From positions 1 through 64,000 of the forward strand of contig JAYUWK010000128.1 of the NCBI GenBank assembly GCA_043753895.1: 64,000 bases of DNA, given 5' to 3'. Every line of letters begins with the position of its first letter. Position 1 is the stretch's first letter. Below the pieces are notes generated by a model. It ran no database searches and was not told the DNA's origin. It saw only the letters and a list, made by a program, of their open reading frames with translations. This document shows, in pieces, positions 44,023-53,063 of the stretch. The DNA comes from WLMZ01 sp043753895. GTDB taxonomy: Bacteria; Actinomycetota; Acidimicrobiia; Acidimicrobiales; Ilumatobacteraceae. A program made the translations under genes and the position numbers.

Positions 44023-44841
44023 GTTGCCGACTGCGATCGACCCGACGCGCGTGACCGTCGCGTACACCCCAACGTTCTGATCGAGTTCGCGCACGATGTG
44101 GCGCAAGACATCAGTATCAGCGGGCAGGTCGGGTGCGAACTCGCGAGTGACGAGACCACACCGGGGACATGCGCTCCCGATGAGGATCTCAGCGTCGCCG
44201 ATGCGCATTCGCCGACCGACCCAGTTGAACTCGGGATGACCCGGTGTATCACCGGTGTCGATCACCAACGATGGGCGGAACCGGCGCTCGTCGATCAAGG
44301 AATTCGGCAGGGCCCGATGCATACTGCGCAGCGCAGAAGTGGTCATGATCATCAGCGGATAGCAGTCGAAGAAGTTGCCGGGCGGATACTCGAACTCCAT
44401 CATCTCTGGCGGAAACACCGAAAGGTCGGGGAGCGGCTCATCCTCGAGGCGGCCAAAGATGCTTCGTAACTCGACCATGATGTCGTCGCTGTCGGGGGCG
44501 CCGCGACGATAAAAGTCGGCGTTCGATGCGGGTTGACTCGGCCACAGCGACACCGGGTGATCGACAGCAGCGCTGAGGCGCTCGTTCGCGTCGTCATCAG
44601 AGCTGAGCACCGTCGAGCCGTCGGGCAACGTGATCAACACCGTGTGCGAGTCGCCGACGTATGAGGCAGCCAATCGCGGCATGCCGGCGACCTTGCGTCC
44701 GCTGGCGATGGCGTTGCGAAACTCGTCGCGTAGCGCCCACAGGCGGTCGTCTCCAATGCCGTTGGCCGCGAGCGTCACGTGCTGGACTCGTGCGCCGAGC
44801 ATCGACTTCACCGGGTACTGCCAAATCTGGTCGAGTTGCAT
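44005..44841 (-). CDS. MOSC domain protein
   Basis: A 278-residue protein with the N-terminal MOSC_N beta-barrel (QIWQYPVKSMLGARVQHVTL, GIGDDRLWAL) and the C-terminal MOSC domain with SACPRCGLVTREFAPDLPAD carrying the conserved Cys. MOSC proteins bind the molybdenum cofactor in mARC- or YcbX-like reductases acting on N-hydroxylated compounds. ATG 44841 is fixed by AAGGAG at correct spacing; the in-frame GTG 44847 overlaps that site and is rejected. Confidence 0.9.
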   Translation of the reverse strand: MQLDQIWQYPVKSMLGARVQHVTLAANGIGDDRLWALRDEFRNAIASGRKVAGMPRLAASYVGDSHTVLITLPDGSTVLSSDDDANERLSAAVDHPVSLWPSQPASNADFYRRGAPDSDDIMVELRSIFGRLEDEPLPDLSVFPPEMMEFEYPPGNFFDCYPLMIMTTSALRSMHRALPNSLIDERRFRPSLVIDTGDTPGHPEFNWVGRRMRIGDAEILIGSACPRCGLVTREFAPDLPADTDVLRHIVRELDQNVGVYATVTRVGSIAVGNSVELV

Positions 44842-44869
44842 GGCCACTCCTTGAACGGTTGTGTCGCGC

Positions 44870-45895
44870 CTATGCGACGAACGTGTTGATCATGTTGATC
44901 ATCTGACGAAGGTCACCGAATCCGTGCTTGGCAAACGTGAAGGCCACACGGGGGCGCTTGACGTTATCGGCCTCTTTCACCTCGATCGGCAGCGGACCTA
45001 TTCGCTCGATGCGACCCGCGGTACACAGGTATCCAAAGCGTGCGTTCAGTTGGTCGAGTTGCTCGTCGGTGGGCGATTGTTGCATCCGCAACACCAACAA
45101 ATCGCCCACGTACCGCAGGCTGTCGTAGTTCGCGTAGAAGCGGTCGATCTCTGCCGCCGCGGTCTCGCAGTTGTCGGTGATGAAATACAGATTCGTATCG
45201 GCCACGGCCACGAGACCACGTGCTACCAGTTGCGTATCGATGAGCTCGGTCACTCGTTCCCAGTACGGGTCGCCCGGCGTATCGAGGAATACGATCGGCA
45301 CCGGCACCCCTTTGCCGGTCTGGGTGAGCGTGAGTAGTTCGAACATCTCGTCAAGCGTCCCAAAGCCGCCGGGCAGGCACACGAACGCGCTGCTTTCCTT
45401 GATCAGCATCAGTTTGCGGGTGAAGAAGTACTTCATGCTCACGTACTTGGCGTCGCCGGCGATGATCGGATTGGCTCCCTGTTCGAACGGCAAGCGGATG
45501 GACACACCGATGCTCATCTCGCGACCGGCACCCTCCATCGCGGCCTGCATGATGCCGGGGCCTGCACCGGTGATGACCATCCAGCCGTGCTCGGCCAGAT
45601 GATTCGCGACTCGGCGCGCCTGGAGATACAGCGGCTCGTCGTGCTTGGTACGCGCGCTCCCGAAGATCGTTGCCTTTCGTCGGCCACGGTAGGGAGCAAA
45701 CATCGCGTAGGCGTCGCGCATCTCGTACACCGCGGAGGCTGCGATCTTGAGATCGAGTGTCGCCGGCCGATCGGCGATCATGCCCGCTGCCGAGGTGAGC
45801 AGTTCCTCAGCGAGGCGCCGATTCTGCGTCGGTGCCAGCACCTCGACGAGGTGTTGTATTGCGCCGATCGCTTCAGGGGACAGCTCACGAGTCAC
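44870..45895 (-). CDS. LOG family protein (cytokinin-riboside phosphoribohydrolase-like)
   Basis: A 341-residue Rossmann-type protein. Core motifs: ATIFGSARTKHDEPLYLQA, WMVITGAGPGIMQAAMEGAGR, and the LOG signature VCLPGGFGTLDEMFELL. Long N- and C-terminal helical extensions make it longer than plain LOG enzymes, like the TIGR00730 group of actinomycetes and proteobacterial PpnN. Probable activity: hydrolysis of nucleoside 5'-monophosphates to base plus ribose 5-phosphate. GTG 45895 is supported by TACAGT 7 nt upstream; a TTG at 45934 is the alternative. Confidence 0.85.
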   Translation of the reverse strand: MTRELSPEAIGAIQHLVEVLAPTQNRRLAEELLTSAAGMIADRPATLDLKIAASAVYEMRDAYAMFAPYRGRRKATIFGSARTKHDEPLYLQARRVANHLAEHGWMVITGAGPGIMQAAMEGAGREMSIGVSIRLPFEQGANPIIAGDAKYVSMKYFFTRKLMLIKESSAFVCLPGGFGTLDEMFELLTLTQTGKGVPVPIVFLDTPGDPYWERVTELIDTQLVARGLVAVADTNLYFITDNCETAAAEIDRFYANYDSLRYVGDLLVLRMQQSPTDEQLDQLNARFGYLCTAGRIERIGPLPIEVKEADNVKRPRVAFTFAKHGFGDLRQMINMINTFVA

Positions 45896-45902
45896 GAAGG
45901 GC

Positions 45903-45908
45903 ACTGTA
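45903..45908 (-). promoter_or_regulatory. -10 hexamer TACAGT for the LOG gene
   Basis: Seven nt upstream of GTG 45895 on the minus strand. Confidence 0.45.
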
Positions 45909-45940
45909 TTCCGGGGCGACGTACTGCGAGGCAACGAGCG

Positions 45941-48289
45941 TCAACTGGCGAGTGCCCAACCGAGCACCTGATCCACCGTATCGGCGATATGGAAGGTCAT
46001 CGCATCGCGTACCCGCTGGGGCACATCGTCGATGTCGTCCTCGTTCCGTCGAGGCAGGATCACCTCGGTGAGCCCGGCACGGTGTGCAGCAAGCACCTTC
46101 TGCTTCACGCCACCGATGGGCAACACCTTGCCCTGCAGCGTGACCTCGCCCGTCATGCCGATCTCGGGACGCACTGCACGACCGGTGAGCGCAGACACCA
46201 GTGCTGTGGTCATGGTGACGCCCGCAGATGGGCCGTCTTTCGGAATGGCTCCAGCGGGCACGTGCACGTGCACCGTCTGCTGCAACAACGTGGGATCGAT
46301 GCCCAATTCGGCGGTGTGCGCTCGCACCCACGAGAGCGCGATCTGCGCGGATTCCTTCATCACATCGCCGAGCTGACCCGTGAGCGTAAGCACCGGTTCA
46401 CCCGGGCTGGTGGAGACTTCGATGAACAACACGTCACCACCTGCTCCAGTGACTGCCAATCCGGTGGCAACGCCGGGCGTATCGCGCACGCGGTCGGCGA
46501 CCTCGTGGTGAACCTTTGGTCGACGCAGATAGCCGACGAGATCGCGCTCGTCCACCGAGATCGGAGTTACCGCGCCGCCAGCGATCCGTGCGGCGACCTT
46601 GCGCAGCAGAGCACCCATTTCGCGTTCGAGGGAGCGGACGCCTGCCTCGCGCGTGTACCCGCTGATAATGGCGCGCAGCGCGCCCTCGGTGATGTCGATC
46701 TCGTCGCTGAGGAGACCACTGCGCTCGAGTTGGCGGGGAAGCAGGTGATCTCGGGCGATGACGACCTTTTCGTCCTCGGTGTAGCCGTCGAGATGGACCA
46801 CCTCCATGCGGTCGAGCAGGGGGGCAGGAATCGTGTCGAGTGTGTTGGCCGTGGCAAGGAACACGACATCGCTGAGGTCCAGCTCCACCTCGAGGTAGTG
46901 ATCGCGGAACGTGTGGTTCTGGGCAGGATCGAGCACCTCGAGCAATGCAGCAGTGGGGTCGCCCGACCATCCACCGGCGGAGAGCTTGTCGACCTCGTCG
47001 AGCAGTACGACGGGGTTCATCGACTTCGACTCGGTGATGGCCCGCACGATGCGTCCCGGTTGGGCGCCCACGTAGGTGCGCCGGTGCCCACGGATCTCAG
47101 CCTCGTCGCGCACCCCGCCGAGTGACACACGCACGAAGTTGCGTCCCATCGCGCGGGCGACGGACTCGCCCAGTGATGTTTTTCCAACTCCGGGAGGCCC
47201 CGACAACAGGATGATCGCTCCGTCATTGCGGGTCGTGGTGGGTGCTGCCGCGTCGCCCGACGCGGTTGCTGCCGCAGCGGCTCGCTCAGTACGCAGCTTG
47301 CGCACGGCCAGGAATTCGACGATGCGATCCTTGACGTCGTCGAGGCCGGCGTGATCGGCATCAAGAATGCGACGGGCGCCGGTGATGTCGAGTTGCTCGT
47401 TCGTGCGAACTGCCCACGGGATGTCGAAGACACGATCGAGCCACGTGCGAATCCAGCTGTGCTCGGGGGACTGGCCACTCGTGCGTTCGAGGCGTTCGAG
47501 TTCGCGCACGACTGCCGCACGCACGGGTTCTGGCAGACGGTTGCCCAAATCGTCGAGTTTGGTGCGGTAGTCGTCGACGCCGGCATCCTCTTCGCCGAGT
47601 TCTCTGCGGATCGCTGTCATCTGCTGACGCAGGAGGTACTCGCGCTGCTGCTTCTCCATACCCTCGGTGACATCGTCGCGGATTTTGGCGCCGACGCTAA
47701 GCTCGGCGAGGTAGTCCTTGGCCCACTGCACGACAAAGTCGAGGCGTGCCCCCAGTTCGGTGAGTTCGAGCACGGTGAGGCGCTGGTCGGCCCCCGCGTC
47801 GGACCACGCGGTGACCGCATCGGCCAACGCACCCGGATGGGTGGTCGTGCGCAACAATTCGGGCAACCTCCGAGAACGTCGCGCCTCGGCAATGCCCTCG
47901 GCCACGGCGCGCAGCTCGCGACCGAGCGCCTCGACCCGTGGTGTTGGGCGGGGCTCTTCAAGCGGCTGCACCGTCATCCAGCGACCAGCGCGCTCGCTCG
48001 TGATCTCGTCTACCACGAGCGCACGCTGCAAAGTGCGCACGACGATAACGCGGCCACCGGTAGGCATTTCTCCGACCTGCTCGATGACGCCGATCACCCC
48101 GACGGTGGTGGCGCGCCCATCGACGGCGGGGAGCAGGACGAGATGGCCCTCACCGTCTTGCGCAGCCGTGGCGGCGATGGCTGCATCGTCGGAATCGAGG
48201 GTGATGGTGACCACGATGCCGGGGAAGGCAACCGCATTGGGAAGGATGAGGACGGGGAGAACCTGTGTGCTCGTCGACTGTGTTGTCAT
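45941..48289 (-). CDS. lon: ATP-dependent Lon protease
   Basis: A 782-residue LonA. N-terminal LON substrate domain (VLPVLILPNAVAFPGIVVTI), helical domain (REYLLRQQMTAIRRELGEED), AAA+ with Walker A LLSGPPGVGKTSLG, RGHRRTYVGAQPGR, Walker B NPVVLLDEVDKL, and the C-terminal protease domain with catalytic Ser in PKDGPSAGVTM and Lys in GGVKQKVLAAHRAG. It degrades misfolded and regulatory proteins. Start ATG 48289 is supported by TAGCGT 7 nt upstream; upstream in-frame codons lack signals. A HAIR-like site is just upstream. Confidence 0.96.
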   Translation of the reverse strand: MTTQSTSTQVLPVLILPNAVAFPGIVVTITLDSDDAAIAATAAQDGEGHLVLLPAVDGRATTVGVIGVIEQVGEMPTGGRVIVVRTLQRALVVDEITSERAGRWMTVQPLEEPRPTPRVEALGRELRAVAEGIAEARRSRRLPELLRTTTHPGALADAVTAWSDAGADQRLTVLELTELGARLDFVVQWAKDYLAELSVGAKIRDDVTEGMEKQQREYLLRQQMTAIRRELGEEDAGVDDYRTKLDDLGNRLPEPVRAAVVRELERLERTSGQSPEHSWIRTWLDRVFDIPWAVRTNEQLDITGARRILDADHAGLDDVKDRIVEFLAVRKLRTERAAAAATASGDAAAPTTTRNDGAIILLSGPPGVGKTSLGESVARAMGRNFVRVSLGGVRDEAEIRGHRRTYVGAQPGRIVRAITESKSMNPVVLLDEVDKLSAGGWSGDPTAALLEVLDPAQNHTFRDHYLEVELDLSDVVFLATANTLDTIPAPLLDRMEVVHLDGYTEDEKVVIARDHLLPRQLERSGLLSDEIDITEGALRAIISGYTREAGVRSLEREMGALLRKVAARIAGGAVTPISVDERDLVGYLRRPKVHHEVADRVRDTPGVATGLAVTGAGGDVLFIEVSTSPGEPVLTLTGQLGDVMKESAQIALSWVRAHTAELGIDPTLLQQTVHVHVPAGAIPKDGPSAGVTMTTALVSALTGRAVRPEIGMTGEVTLQGKVLPIGGVKQKVLAAHRAGLTEVILPRRNEDDIDDVPQRVRDAMTFHIADTVDQVLGWALAS

Positions 48290-48296
48290 GTCGGTG

Positions 48297-48302
48297 ACGC
48301 TA
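48297..48302 (-). promoter_or_regulatory. -10 hexamer TAGCGT for lon
   Basis: Seven nt upstream of ATG 48289; a TTGGTT at the expected -35 distance lies near 48319-48324. Confidence 0.45.
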
Positions 48303-48330
48303 CAGAGTTGCATGATAAAACCAACCAAAT

Positions 48331-48351
48331 GCTGAGCTGAAGTGACTCAAG
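48331..48351. promoter_or_regulatory. possible HspR (HAIR) operator upstream of lon
   Basis: GCTGAGC-N7-ACTCAAG, read on the plus strand. The right arm matches the HAIR consensus CTTGAGT-N7-ACTCAAG perfectly and the left arm at 4 of 7 positions, with correct spacing. In Streptomyces lon is repressed by HspR through HAIR. It is just upstream of the lon -35 region. Confidence 0.4.
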
Positions 48352-48397
48352 TCAAGTGAGTGCAGGCGCAATCCATCAGAACCTGCGTCGAATGCAA

Positions 48398-49507
48398 TCA
48401 GGCGCGCAGTCCGGCAGCTTTCTGCTTGAGCGCTTCGAGCAGCTCGTCGAAGCTCTTCTGGAACGACGACACACCCTCGCGTTCGAGCAGATCGGCGACG
48501 TCGTCGAGATCGACGCCCACCGCTGTGAGCGCGGCCCAGACCGCCACGGCGTCGTCGACATCGGCATCGACGCGGCGCACCAGCTGGCCGTGATCGGCAA
48601 ACGCTTCGAGCGTGGCATCGGGCAGGGTGTTCACCGTGTGCGGGCCAATGAGCTCGTCGACGTACAGCGTGTCCGGGTAGGCGGGGTTCTTCGTGCTCGT
48701 CGATGCCCACAGCGGTCGCTGCACCTGCGCGCCGCGATCGGCGAGCGCCTGCCAACGTGGGCCACTGAAGGTCTGTGCGAAGAGGCGGTAGGCCAGCTTG
48801 CCCTGCGCCACGGCAGCTTTGCCACGTAGCGCCAACGCCTCGGGGCTTCCGATCTCGTCAAGGCGTTTGTCGACCTCGGAGTCGACACGGCTGATGAAGA
48901 AACTGGCCACGCTGGCCACCTTCGACAAATCAGCCGCTGGGTCTTGTGCGAACTGCTCGAGGCCTGCGATGTAGGCCTCCATCACCCGCTGGTGGCGAAC
49001 GAGGCTGAAGATGAGGGTCACGTTTATGCTGCGACCTTCGGCGATCATCTGCTGAATCGCAGCGAGCCCTTCGACCGTGGCGGGGATCTTGACCATCAGG
49101 TTGTGCCGGTTCACGCGCAGATGCAGGGCGCGGGCAGCGGCCTCGGTGCCGGGCCCGTCGTGAGCGAGGCTGGGATCGACCTCGACACTCGCGTAACCGT
49201 CGAGGCCGTTCGTGGCTGAGTACACGTGCTCGAAGATGTCGAGTGCGCTGTTGATGTCCTGCAGCACCATCGCCCAGTAGTCATCGATGATCGGATGCGA
49301 AGCACCGGCGGCGAGCGCGCTGAATTGCTCGTCGTAGTCGGGCGAGCCTTGGATGGCCTTCTGGAAGATCGTCGGGTTCGAGGTGAGGCCACGAACACCG
49401 CGATCCACGAGCGCCTGCAACTGGCCGGAGGTGATGTAAGTGCGCTTCAGGTTGTCGAGCCACGGACTCTGCTGAAAGTCATTTGCAAGTTGAACGAGAC
49501 GATCCAC
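48398..49507 (-). CDS. tal: transaldolase
   Basis: A 369-residue actinobacterial-type transaldolase: SPWLDNLKRTYITSG, GLTSNPTIFQKAI, the Schiff-base Lys in HNLMVKIPATVEGL, INVTLIFSLVRHQRVMEAYI, and LWASTSTKNPAYPDTLYVDELIGPHTVNTLP. GTG 49507 is fixed by AGGAGG six bases upstream. It belongs to the non-oxidative pentose phosphate pathway and follows tkt by 10 nt. Confidence 0.97.
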   Translation of the reverse strand: MDRLVQLANDFQQSPWLDNLKRTYITSGQLQALVDRGVRGLTSNPTIFQKAIQGSPDYDEQFSALAAGASHPIIDDYWAMVLQDINSALDIFEHVYSATNGLDGYASVEVDPSLAHDGPGTEAAARALHLRVNRHNLMVKIPATVEGLAAIQQMIAEGRSINVTLIFSLVRHQRVMEAYIAGLEQFAQDPAADLSKVASVASFFISRVDSEVDKRLDEIGSPEALALRGKAAVAQGKLAYRLFAQTFSGPRWQALADRGAQVQRPLWASTSTKNPAYPDTLYVDELIGPHTVNTLPDATLEAFADHGQLVRRVDADVDDAVAVWAALTAVGVDLDDVADLLEREGVSSFQKSFDELLEALKQKAAGLRA

Positions 49508-49517
49508 AAGTTGCCTC

Positions 49518-51482
49518 CTAGGCCTTGAGCGCGAGAGCAGTAGCCCGAGCGATGATGTGATCGACGTTGATGCCGAGCTTGTCGAGCACCAATGCGCCGG
49601 GCGCACTTGCGCCGAAGCGATCGATGCCGATGCAGTCGTCGGCATAGCGCGCCCAACCAAAGGTGGTGGCAGCCTCGACCGAGAGCACCGGGACACCCGG
49701 CACGAAGACCGACGTGCGGTACTCGGGCGTCTGCATCTCAAAACGGTCCCACGACGGCATCGACACCACACTGGCACGCACGCCTGCCTCGGCAAGCTGT
49801 TCGGATGCGGCAAGGCAGAGGTGCACTTCGCTGCCGGTGCCTACCAAGATGAGCTGCGCGTCGTCGGCTGCGTGCAGCGTGGCCGCCCCGGCCTCGACAG
49901 CCGAGCCGTCAGTACAGACCGGAAGTGCCTGCCTGCTGAGTACCAACGCCGTTGGGCCGTGATGCTCGACAGCGATACGCCAGGCATGTGCGGTCTCGTT
50001 CGCATCGGCGGGCCGGATGACCTGCAGATCCGGGATGGCACGCAGGGTCGCAAGTTGCTCGACGGGCTGATGGGTGGGACCGTCTTCGCCGACGCCTACC
50101 GAATCATGGGTAAACACGAACAAGACCTTCGCGTTCGACAACGCGGCAAGGCGTACAGCGGGGCGCATGTAGTCGAGGAACACGAAGAAGGTGCCACCCG
50201 CTGGTAGCACCCCGCCGTGCAGCGCCATGCCCACCATCGCCGAGCCCATCGCGTGCTCGCGAGTGCCGTAGTGCAACTGTCGACCGCCTGGCGTCTGCAG
50301 CGATTGAGCTACCTGGCCGGCGAGTTTGGTGCCGGTGTTGCCGGTGAGGTCGGCAGCGCCGGCGACAAGACCGGGGACTCCGGCCAATGTCGCGTCGAAT
50401 GCCTTCTGGATGGCCTGACGGGTGGCAATGCTCTCGCCCAGAGCGAACACCGGCAGCGAGTCGGTCCAGCCAGCCAATCCCCGCGCCGCCCAGCACGCAT
50501 CCCATTGCGCGTGATCGAGTGGGGACGCATTGAAGCGGACCTGCCAAGCTGTTCGTGCTGCGGTGCCGCGCTCTGCGGCAAACGCACGATAGGCATTCAC
50601 CAGTTCGCTTGGCGCCCAGAACGGTTCGTCGGGGATGCCCATCACCGCCTTCGTACGGCTGACCTGGTCCGCAGTGAAGGGGTTGCCGTGGGCCTCGTGA
50701 TTGTCGGTGAGATCGGGCGAGGGGAAGCCGATGTGACTGCGCAGCAACAGCAGCGACGGCTTGTCGGTCACGGCCATCGCTCGCCGCAGCGCTGCTTCGA
50801 GTGCGTCGCAGTCGTCGGCGATCTCACCCAGGTCCTCGACGTACCAGCCGTATGCCTGAAAGCGCATCGCAACGTCGTCGTTGTAGGTCAGGTTCGTATT
50901 GCCGTCGATGGTGATGTGGTTGTTGTCGTAGACACACACCAACCCGCCGAGGCCCAAGTGGCCGGCGAGCGACGCGGCTTCGTGGCTGACGCCCTCCATG
51001 AAGCAACCGTCGCCCGCAAGCACGAAGGTGTGGTGGCTCTGCACATCGGCACCGAAGCGATCGGCCATCATCCGCTCGGCAATGGCCATACCGACCGCAT
51101 TCGCGAACCCCTGTCCGAGCGGGCCAGTTGTGACCTCGACGCCAGCCGTGTGGCCGACCTCGGGGTGGCCCGGCGTGGCCGAGCCCCACTGGCGGAACTG
51201 ACGGATGTCGTCGAGCTCGAGGCCATAACCGTTGAGGTAGAGCATCGAGTACTGCAAGATGCTGGCGTGTCCATTGCTGAGGATGAACCGGTCGCGGTCG
51301 GGCCAGTGTGGCTGCGCAGGGTCGTGCTGCATCACCCTGCTGTAGAGCACGTGCGCAAGGGGAGCGAGGGCCATCGCCGTACCCTGATGACCACTCTTGG
51401 CATACAGCGGCGCGTCCATGGCGAGGCCCCGGATGAGGCTGATGGCGGCAGAATTCTGTTCGGGCGTCAACGATGAAGTCAC
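49518..51482 (-). CDS. tkt: transketolase
   Basis: A 654-residue thiamine-diphosphate enzyme: AKSGHQGTAMALAPLAHVLY, GHASILQYSMLYLNGY, TAGVEVTTGPLGQGFANAVGMA, LAGDGCFMEGVSHEA with the ThDP motif continuing through YDNNHITIDGNT, and FFVFLDYMRPAVRLAAL, VGVGEDGPTHQPVEQLA in the pyrimidine domain. It transfers two-carbon units between sugar phosphates. GTG 51482 is supported by TACAGT 6 nt upstream. First gene of tkt-tal. Confidence 0.97.
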   Translation of the reverse strand: MTSSLTPEQNSAAISLIRGLAMDAPLYAKSGHQGTAMALAPLAHVLYSRVMQHDPAQPHWPDRDRFILSNGHASILQYSMLYLNGYGLELDDIRQFRQWGSATPGHPEVGHTAGVEVTTGPLGQGFANAVGMAIAERMMADRFGADVQSHHTFVLAGDGCFMEGVSHEAASLAGHLGLGGLVCVYDNNHITIDGNTNLTYNDDVAMRFQAYGWYVEDLGEIADDCDALEAALRRAMAVTDKPSLLLLRSHIGFPSPDLTDNHEAHGNPFTADQVSRTKAVMGIPDEPFWAPSELVNAYRAFAAERGTAARTAWQVRFNASPLDHAQWDACWAARGLAGWTDSLPVFALGESIATRQAIQKAFDATLAGVPGLVAGAADLTGNTGTKLAGQVAQSLQTPGGRQLHYGTREHAMGSAMVGMALHGGVLPAGGTFFVFLDYMRPAVRLAALSNAKVLFVFTHDSVGVGEDGPTHQPVEQLATLRAIPDLQVIRPADANETAHAWRIAVEHHGPTALVLSRQALPVCTDGSAVEAGAATLHAADDAQLILVGTGSEVHLCLAASEQLAEAGVRASVVSMPSWDRFEMQTPEYRTSVFVPGVPVLSVEAATTFGWARYADDCIGIDRFGASAPGALVLDKLGINVDHIIARATALALKA

Positions 51483-51488
51483 CCTGCG

Positions 51489-51494
51489 ACTGTA
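51489..51494 (-). promoter_or_regulatory. -10 hexamer TACAGT for tkt-tal
   Basis: Six nt upstream of GTG 51482 on the minus strand. Confidence 0.45.
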
Positions 51495-51526
51495 ACCCCT
51501 ACGCCAGCGGGCCGCGCTGAAAGGCG

Positions 51527-51925
51527 TCAGCTCACCGGTGGCAACAGGGTGAACGGCACGAGATGCCACTGCCCATTATCGACGCGGCAATGGGCGAAGA
51601 TCTGGCGATACGACTCGAACTCCAACTCGCCGCGCACGAGTCGATACGTGAACTTGCCTGGCTCCACCGTGAACGGACTCACATTGCGCGCGATCTGTTC
51701 GTCATCCGCGCCTCGGCCGGCCCGAAACACAACCTCGAAGACGCCATTTCCGGGTTCGTCGGACGCACACGAGATCAGCGCGACGAGGTGAGGCGACACG
51801 GTGACGGGCACCGGCGAGGGCGACGCCATCGAGAACATCGCCCCAGTGAGGTCGATGCGTGTCGACGGCCCGGGGGCCTGACGCAACTCGAAGTTCTCGA
51901 CGAAAAGCGCTGACACGATCTGCAT
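51527..51925 (-). CDS. conserved hypothetical protein, 132 residues
   Basis: No signal peptide or membrane segment. The sequence begins MQIVSALFVENFELRQAPGP, then IDLTGAMFSMASPSPVPVTV and FEVVFRAGRGADDEQIARNV, with balanced beta-strand character suggesting a small beta-sandwich. Start ATG 51925 is supported by TACCCT 6 nt upstream. It sits alone between tkt and nagA. I do not recognise the family; cytoplasmic location expected. Confidence 0.7.
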   Translation of the reverse strand: MQIVSALFVENFELRQAPGPSTRIDLTGAMFSMASPSPVPVTVSPHLVALISCASDEPGNGVFEVVFRAGRGADDEQIARNVSPFTVEPGKFTYRLVRGELEFESYRQIFAHCRVDNGQWHLVPFTLLPPVS

Positions 51926-51931
51926 GCAGCG

Positions 51932-51937
51932 AGGGTA
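51932..51937 (-). promoter_or_regulatory. -10 hexamer TACCCT for the hypothetical gene
   Basis: Six nt upstream of ATG 51925 on the minus strand. Confidence 0.4.
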
Positions 51938-51946
51938 TCCGCCTGA

Positions 51947-53044
51947 TCAACGAGTGCGCGTGCCTGCCAACCAGACACCCGCCACGTGCATGTTCGAGTC
52001 GAGCGCGACGAGATCGCCACGTTGGCCGACCGCAATCGATCCTCTGTCCGTGCAGCCCATGAGTGCTGCTGGGTTGGTCGACGCTGAGCGCACGGCCTGC
52101 TCGAGCGATACCCCGCACTGACGAACGACGTTGCGAATCGCCGCGTCCATCGTCAGTGCGCTGCCGGCCAAGGTGCCGTCGGGCAGGCGTGGGGCGCCGT
52201 CGTGCATCGTTATGCCAACGGCGCCGGCGGTGCCGCCACGCCAGGCCACGGAGTCGGTGACGAGCACGGTTCGATCGTGAGGTTTGGTACGAAAGGCGAT
52301 CTCCAACGCAATGGGGTGCACATGAATGAGATCGGCGATCAACCCAACAAAGATCCGGTCATCGATCAGGCACGCAGCGGCCAGACCAGGGTTGCGGTGA
52401 TGCACGCCGGACATTCCGTTGAACAGGTGGGTCGCCATGGTCGCTCCAGCGGCGACGGCGGCATTCACCTGTGCGAGCGAAGGGGTGCTGTGGCCGAGCG
52501 AGACCACGACGCTGCGACGCGCCAGTGTCTCGATCGCCTCGACGGCACCGGCCAACTCTGGGGCCAGGGTCACCAGACGCACAATGTCGGGTAGTTGGGT
52601 GAGCCACGTGAGATCAATGTCTGCGAGCAGGTCGCGCGGGTGCGCGCCAGGCGCGCCTCCGAGGAACGGTCCCTCTAGGTGGGCCCCGATGATGCTCGGT
52701 CCAGGCCCGCGTTGCGCCTCGGCAATGCGTTGCAGCGGGCGCTCGTAGCGGTCGAGGGCATCGGTGATCAGCGTTGGACACCACGAGGTGACACCCTGAT
52801 CGAGCAGGAGCTCAGACAACCGAGCCCAATCATTGCCCGACGCCCGCGCCACATCGACGTCATCGATCCCATTCACCTGCACATCGATGAAGCCCGGCAC
52901 CAGCGAGACATCAGGAGTCGGGCCGTCGGCGTCGACGACGGCGCGGATCACGCCGGCTCCATTGGCGTCGTTGTCGACCACCACGTTGCACGGCCCCGTC
53001 CAGCCCGACGGCGTCAGTACTGTCCGGGCAGGGATCGTCAACAC
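51947..53044 (-). CDS. nagA: N-acetylglucosamine-6-phosphate deacetylase
   Basis: A 365-residue amidohydrolase: LVPGFIDVQVNGIDDVDVA (metal motif; the usual HGxxG is altered), IIGAHLEGPFLGGAPGAHPRD, SLGHSTPSLAQVNAAVAAGATMATHLFNGM, GLIADLIHVHPIAL, LVTDSVAWRGG and RLPDGTLAGSALTMDAAIRNVV. It deacetylates GlcNAc-6-P to glucosamine-6-P for peptidoglycan or chitin recycling. Start GTG 53044 (next codon TTG). The N-terminal metal His is not evident, yet the Glu/His/His/Asp set downstream is complete. Divergent from tetR with only 19 nt between starts. Confidence 0.88.
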   Translation of the reverse strand: MLTIPARTVLTPSGWTGPCNVVVDNDANGAGVIRAVVDADGPTPDVSLVPGFIDVQVNGIDDVDVARASGNDWARLSELLLDQGVTSWCPTLITDALDRYERPLQRIAEAQRGPGPSIIGAHLEGPFLGGAPGAHPRDLLADIDLTWLTQLPDIVRLVTLAPELAGAVEAIETLARRSVVVSLGHSTPSLAQVNAAVAAGATMATHLFNGMSGVHHRNPGLAAACLIDDRIFVGLIADLIHVHPIALEIAFRTKPHDRTVLVTDSVAWRGGTAGAVGITMHDGAPRLPDGTLAGSALTMDAAIRNVVRQCGVSLEQAVRSASTNPAALMGCTDRGSIAVGQRGDLVALDSNMHVAGVWLAGTRTR

Positions 53045-53050
53045 GTGCTG

Positions 53051-53056
53051 TACAGT
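53051..53056 (+). promoter_or_regulatory. -10 hexamer TACAGT for tetR
   Basis: Seven nt before ATG 53064; overlaps the opposite-strand -10 for nagA. Confidence 0.45.
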
Positions 53057-53057
53057 A
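53052..53057 (-). promoter_or_regulatory. -10 hexamer TACTGT for nagA
   Basis: On the minus strand, seven nt before GTG 53044. It shares five bases with the tetR -10, giving a symmetric back-to-back promoter. Confidence 0.45.
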
Positions 53058-53063
53058 CGCGCG

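Larger units (their letters stand above)
53044..53059. promoter_or_regulatory. near-palindrome at the nagA/tetR divergent promoter
   Basis: CGTGCTGTACAGTACG: an 8-bp perfect core CTGTACAG (53048-53055) extended by three more matched pairs after one mismatch. It overlaps the nagA start codon and lies 4 bp from the tetR start. Fits a TetR dimer operator. Confidence 0.5.

Noticed and set aside
45587..47125. A 512-codon open frame on the plus strand opposite lon
   Set aside because: Antisense of a complete Lon protease; no motif or start signal.
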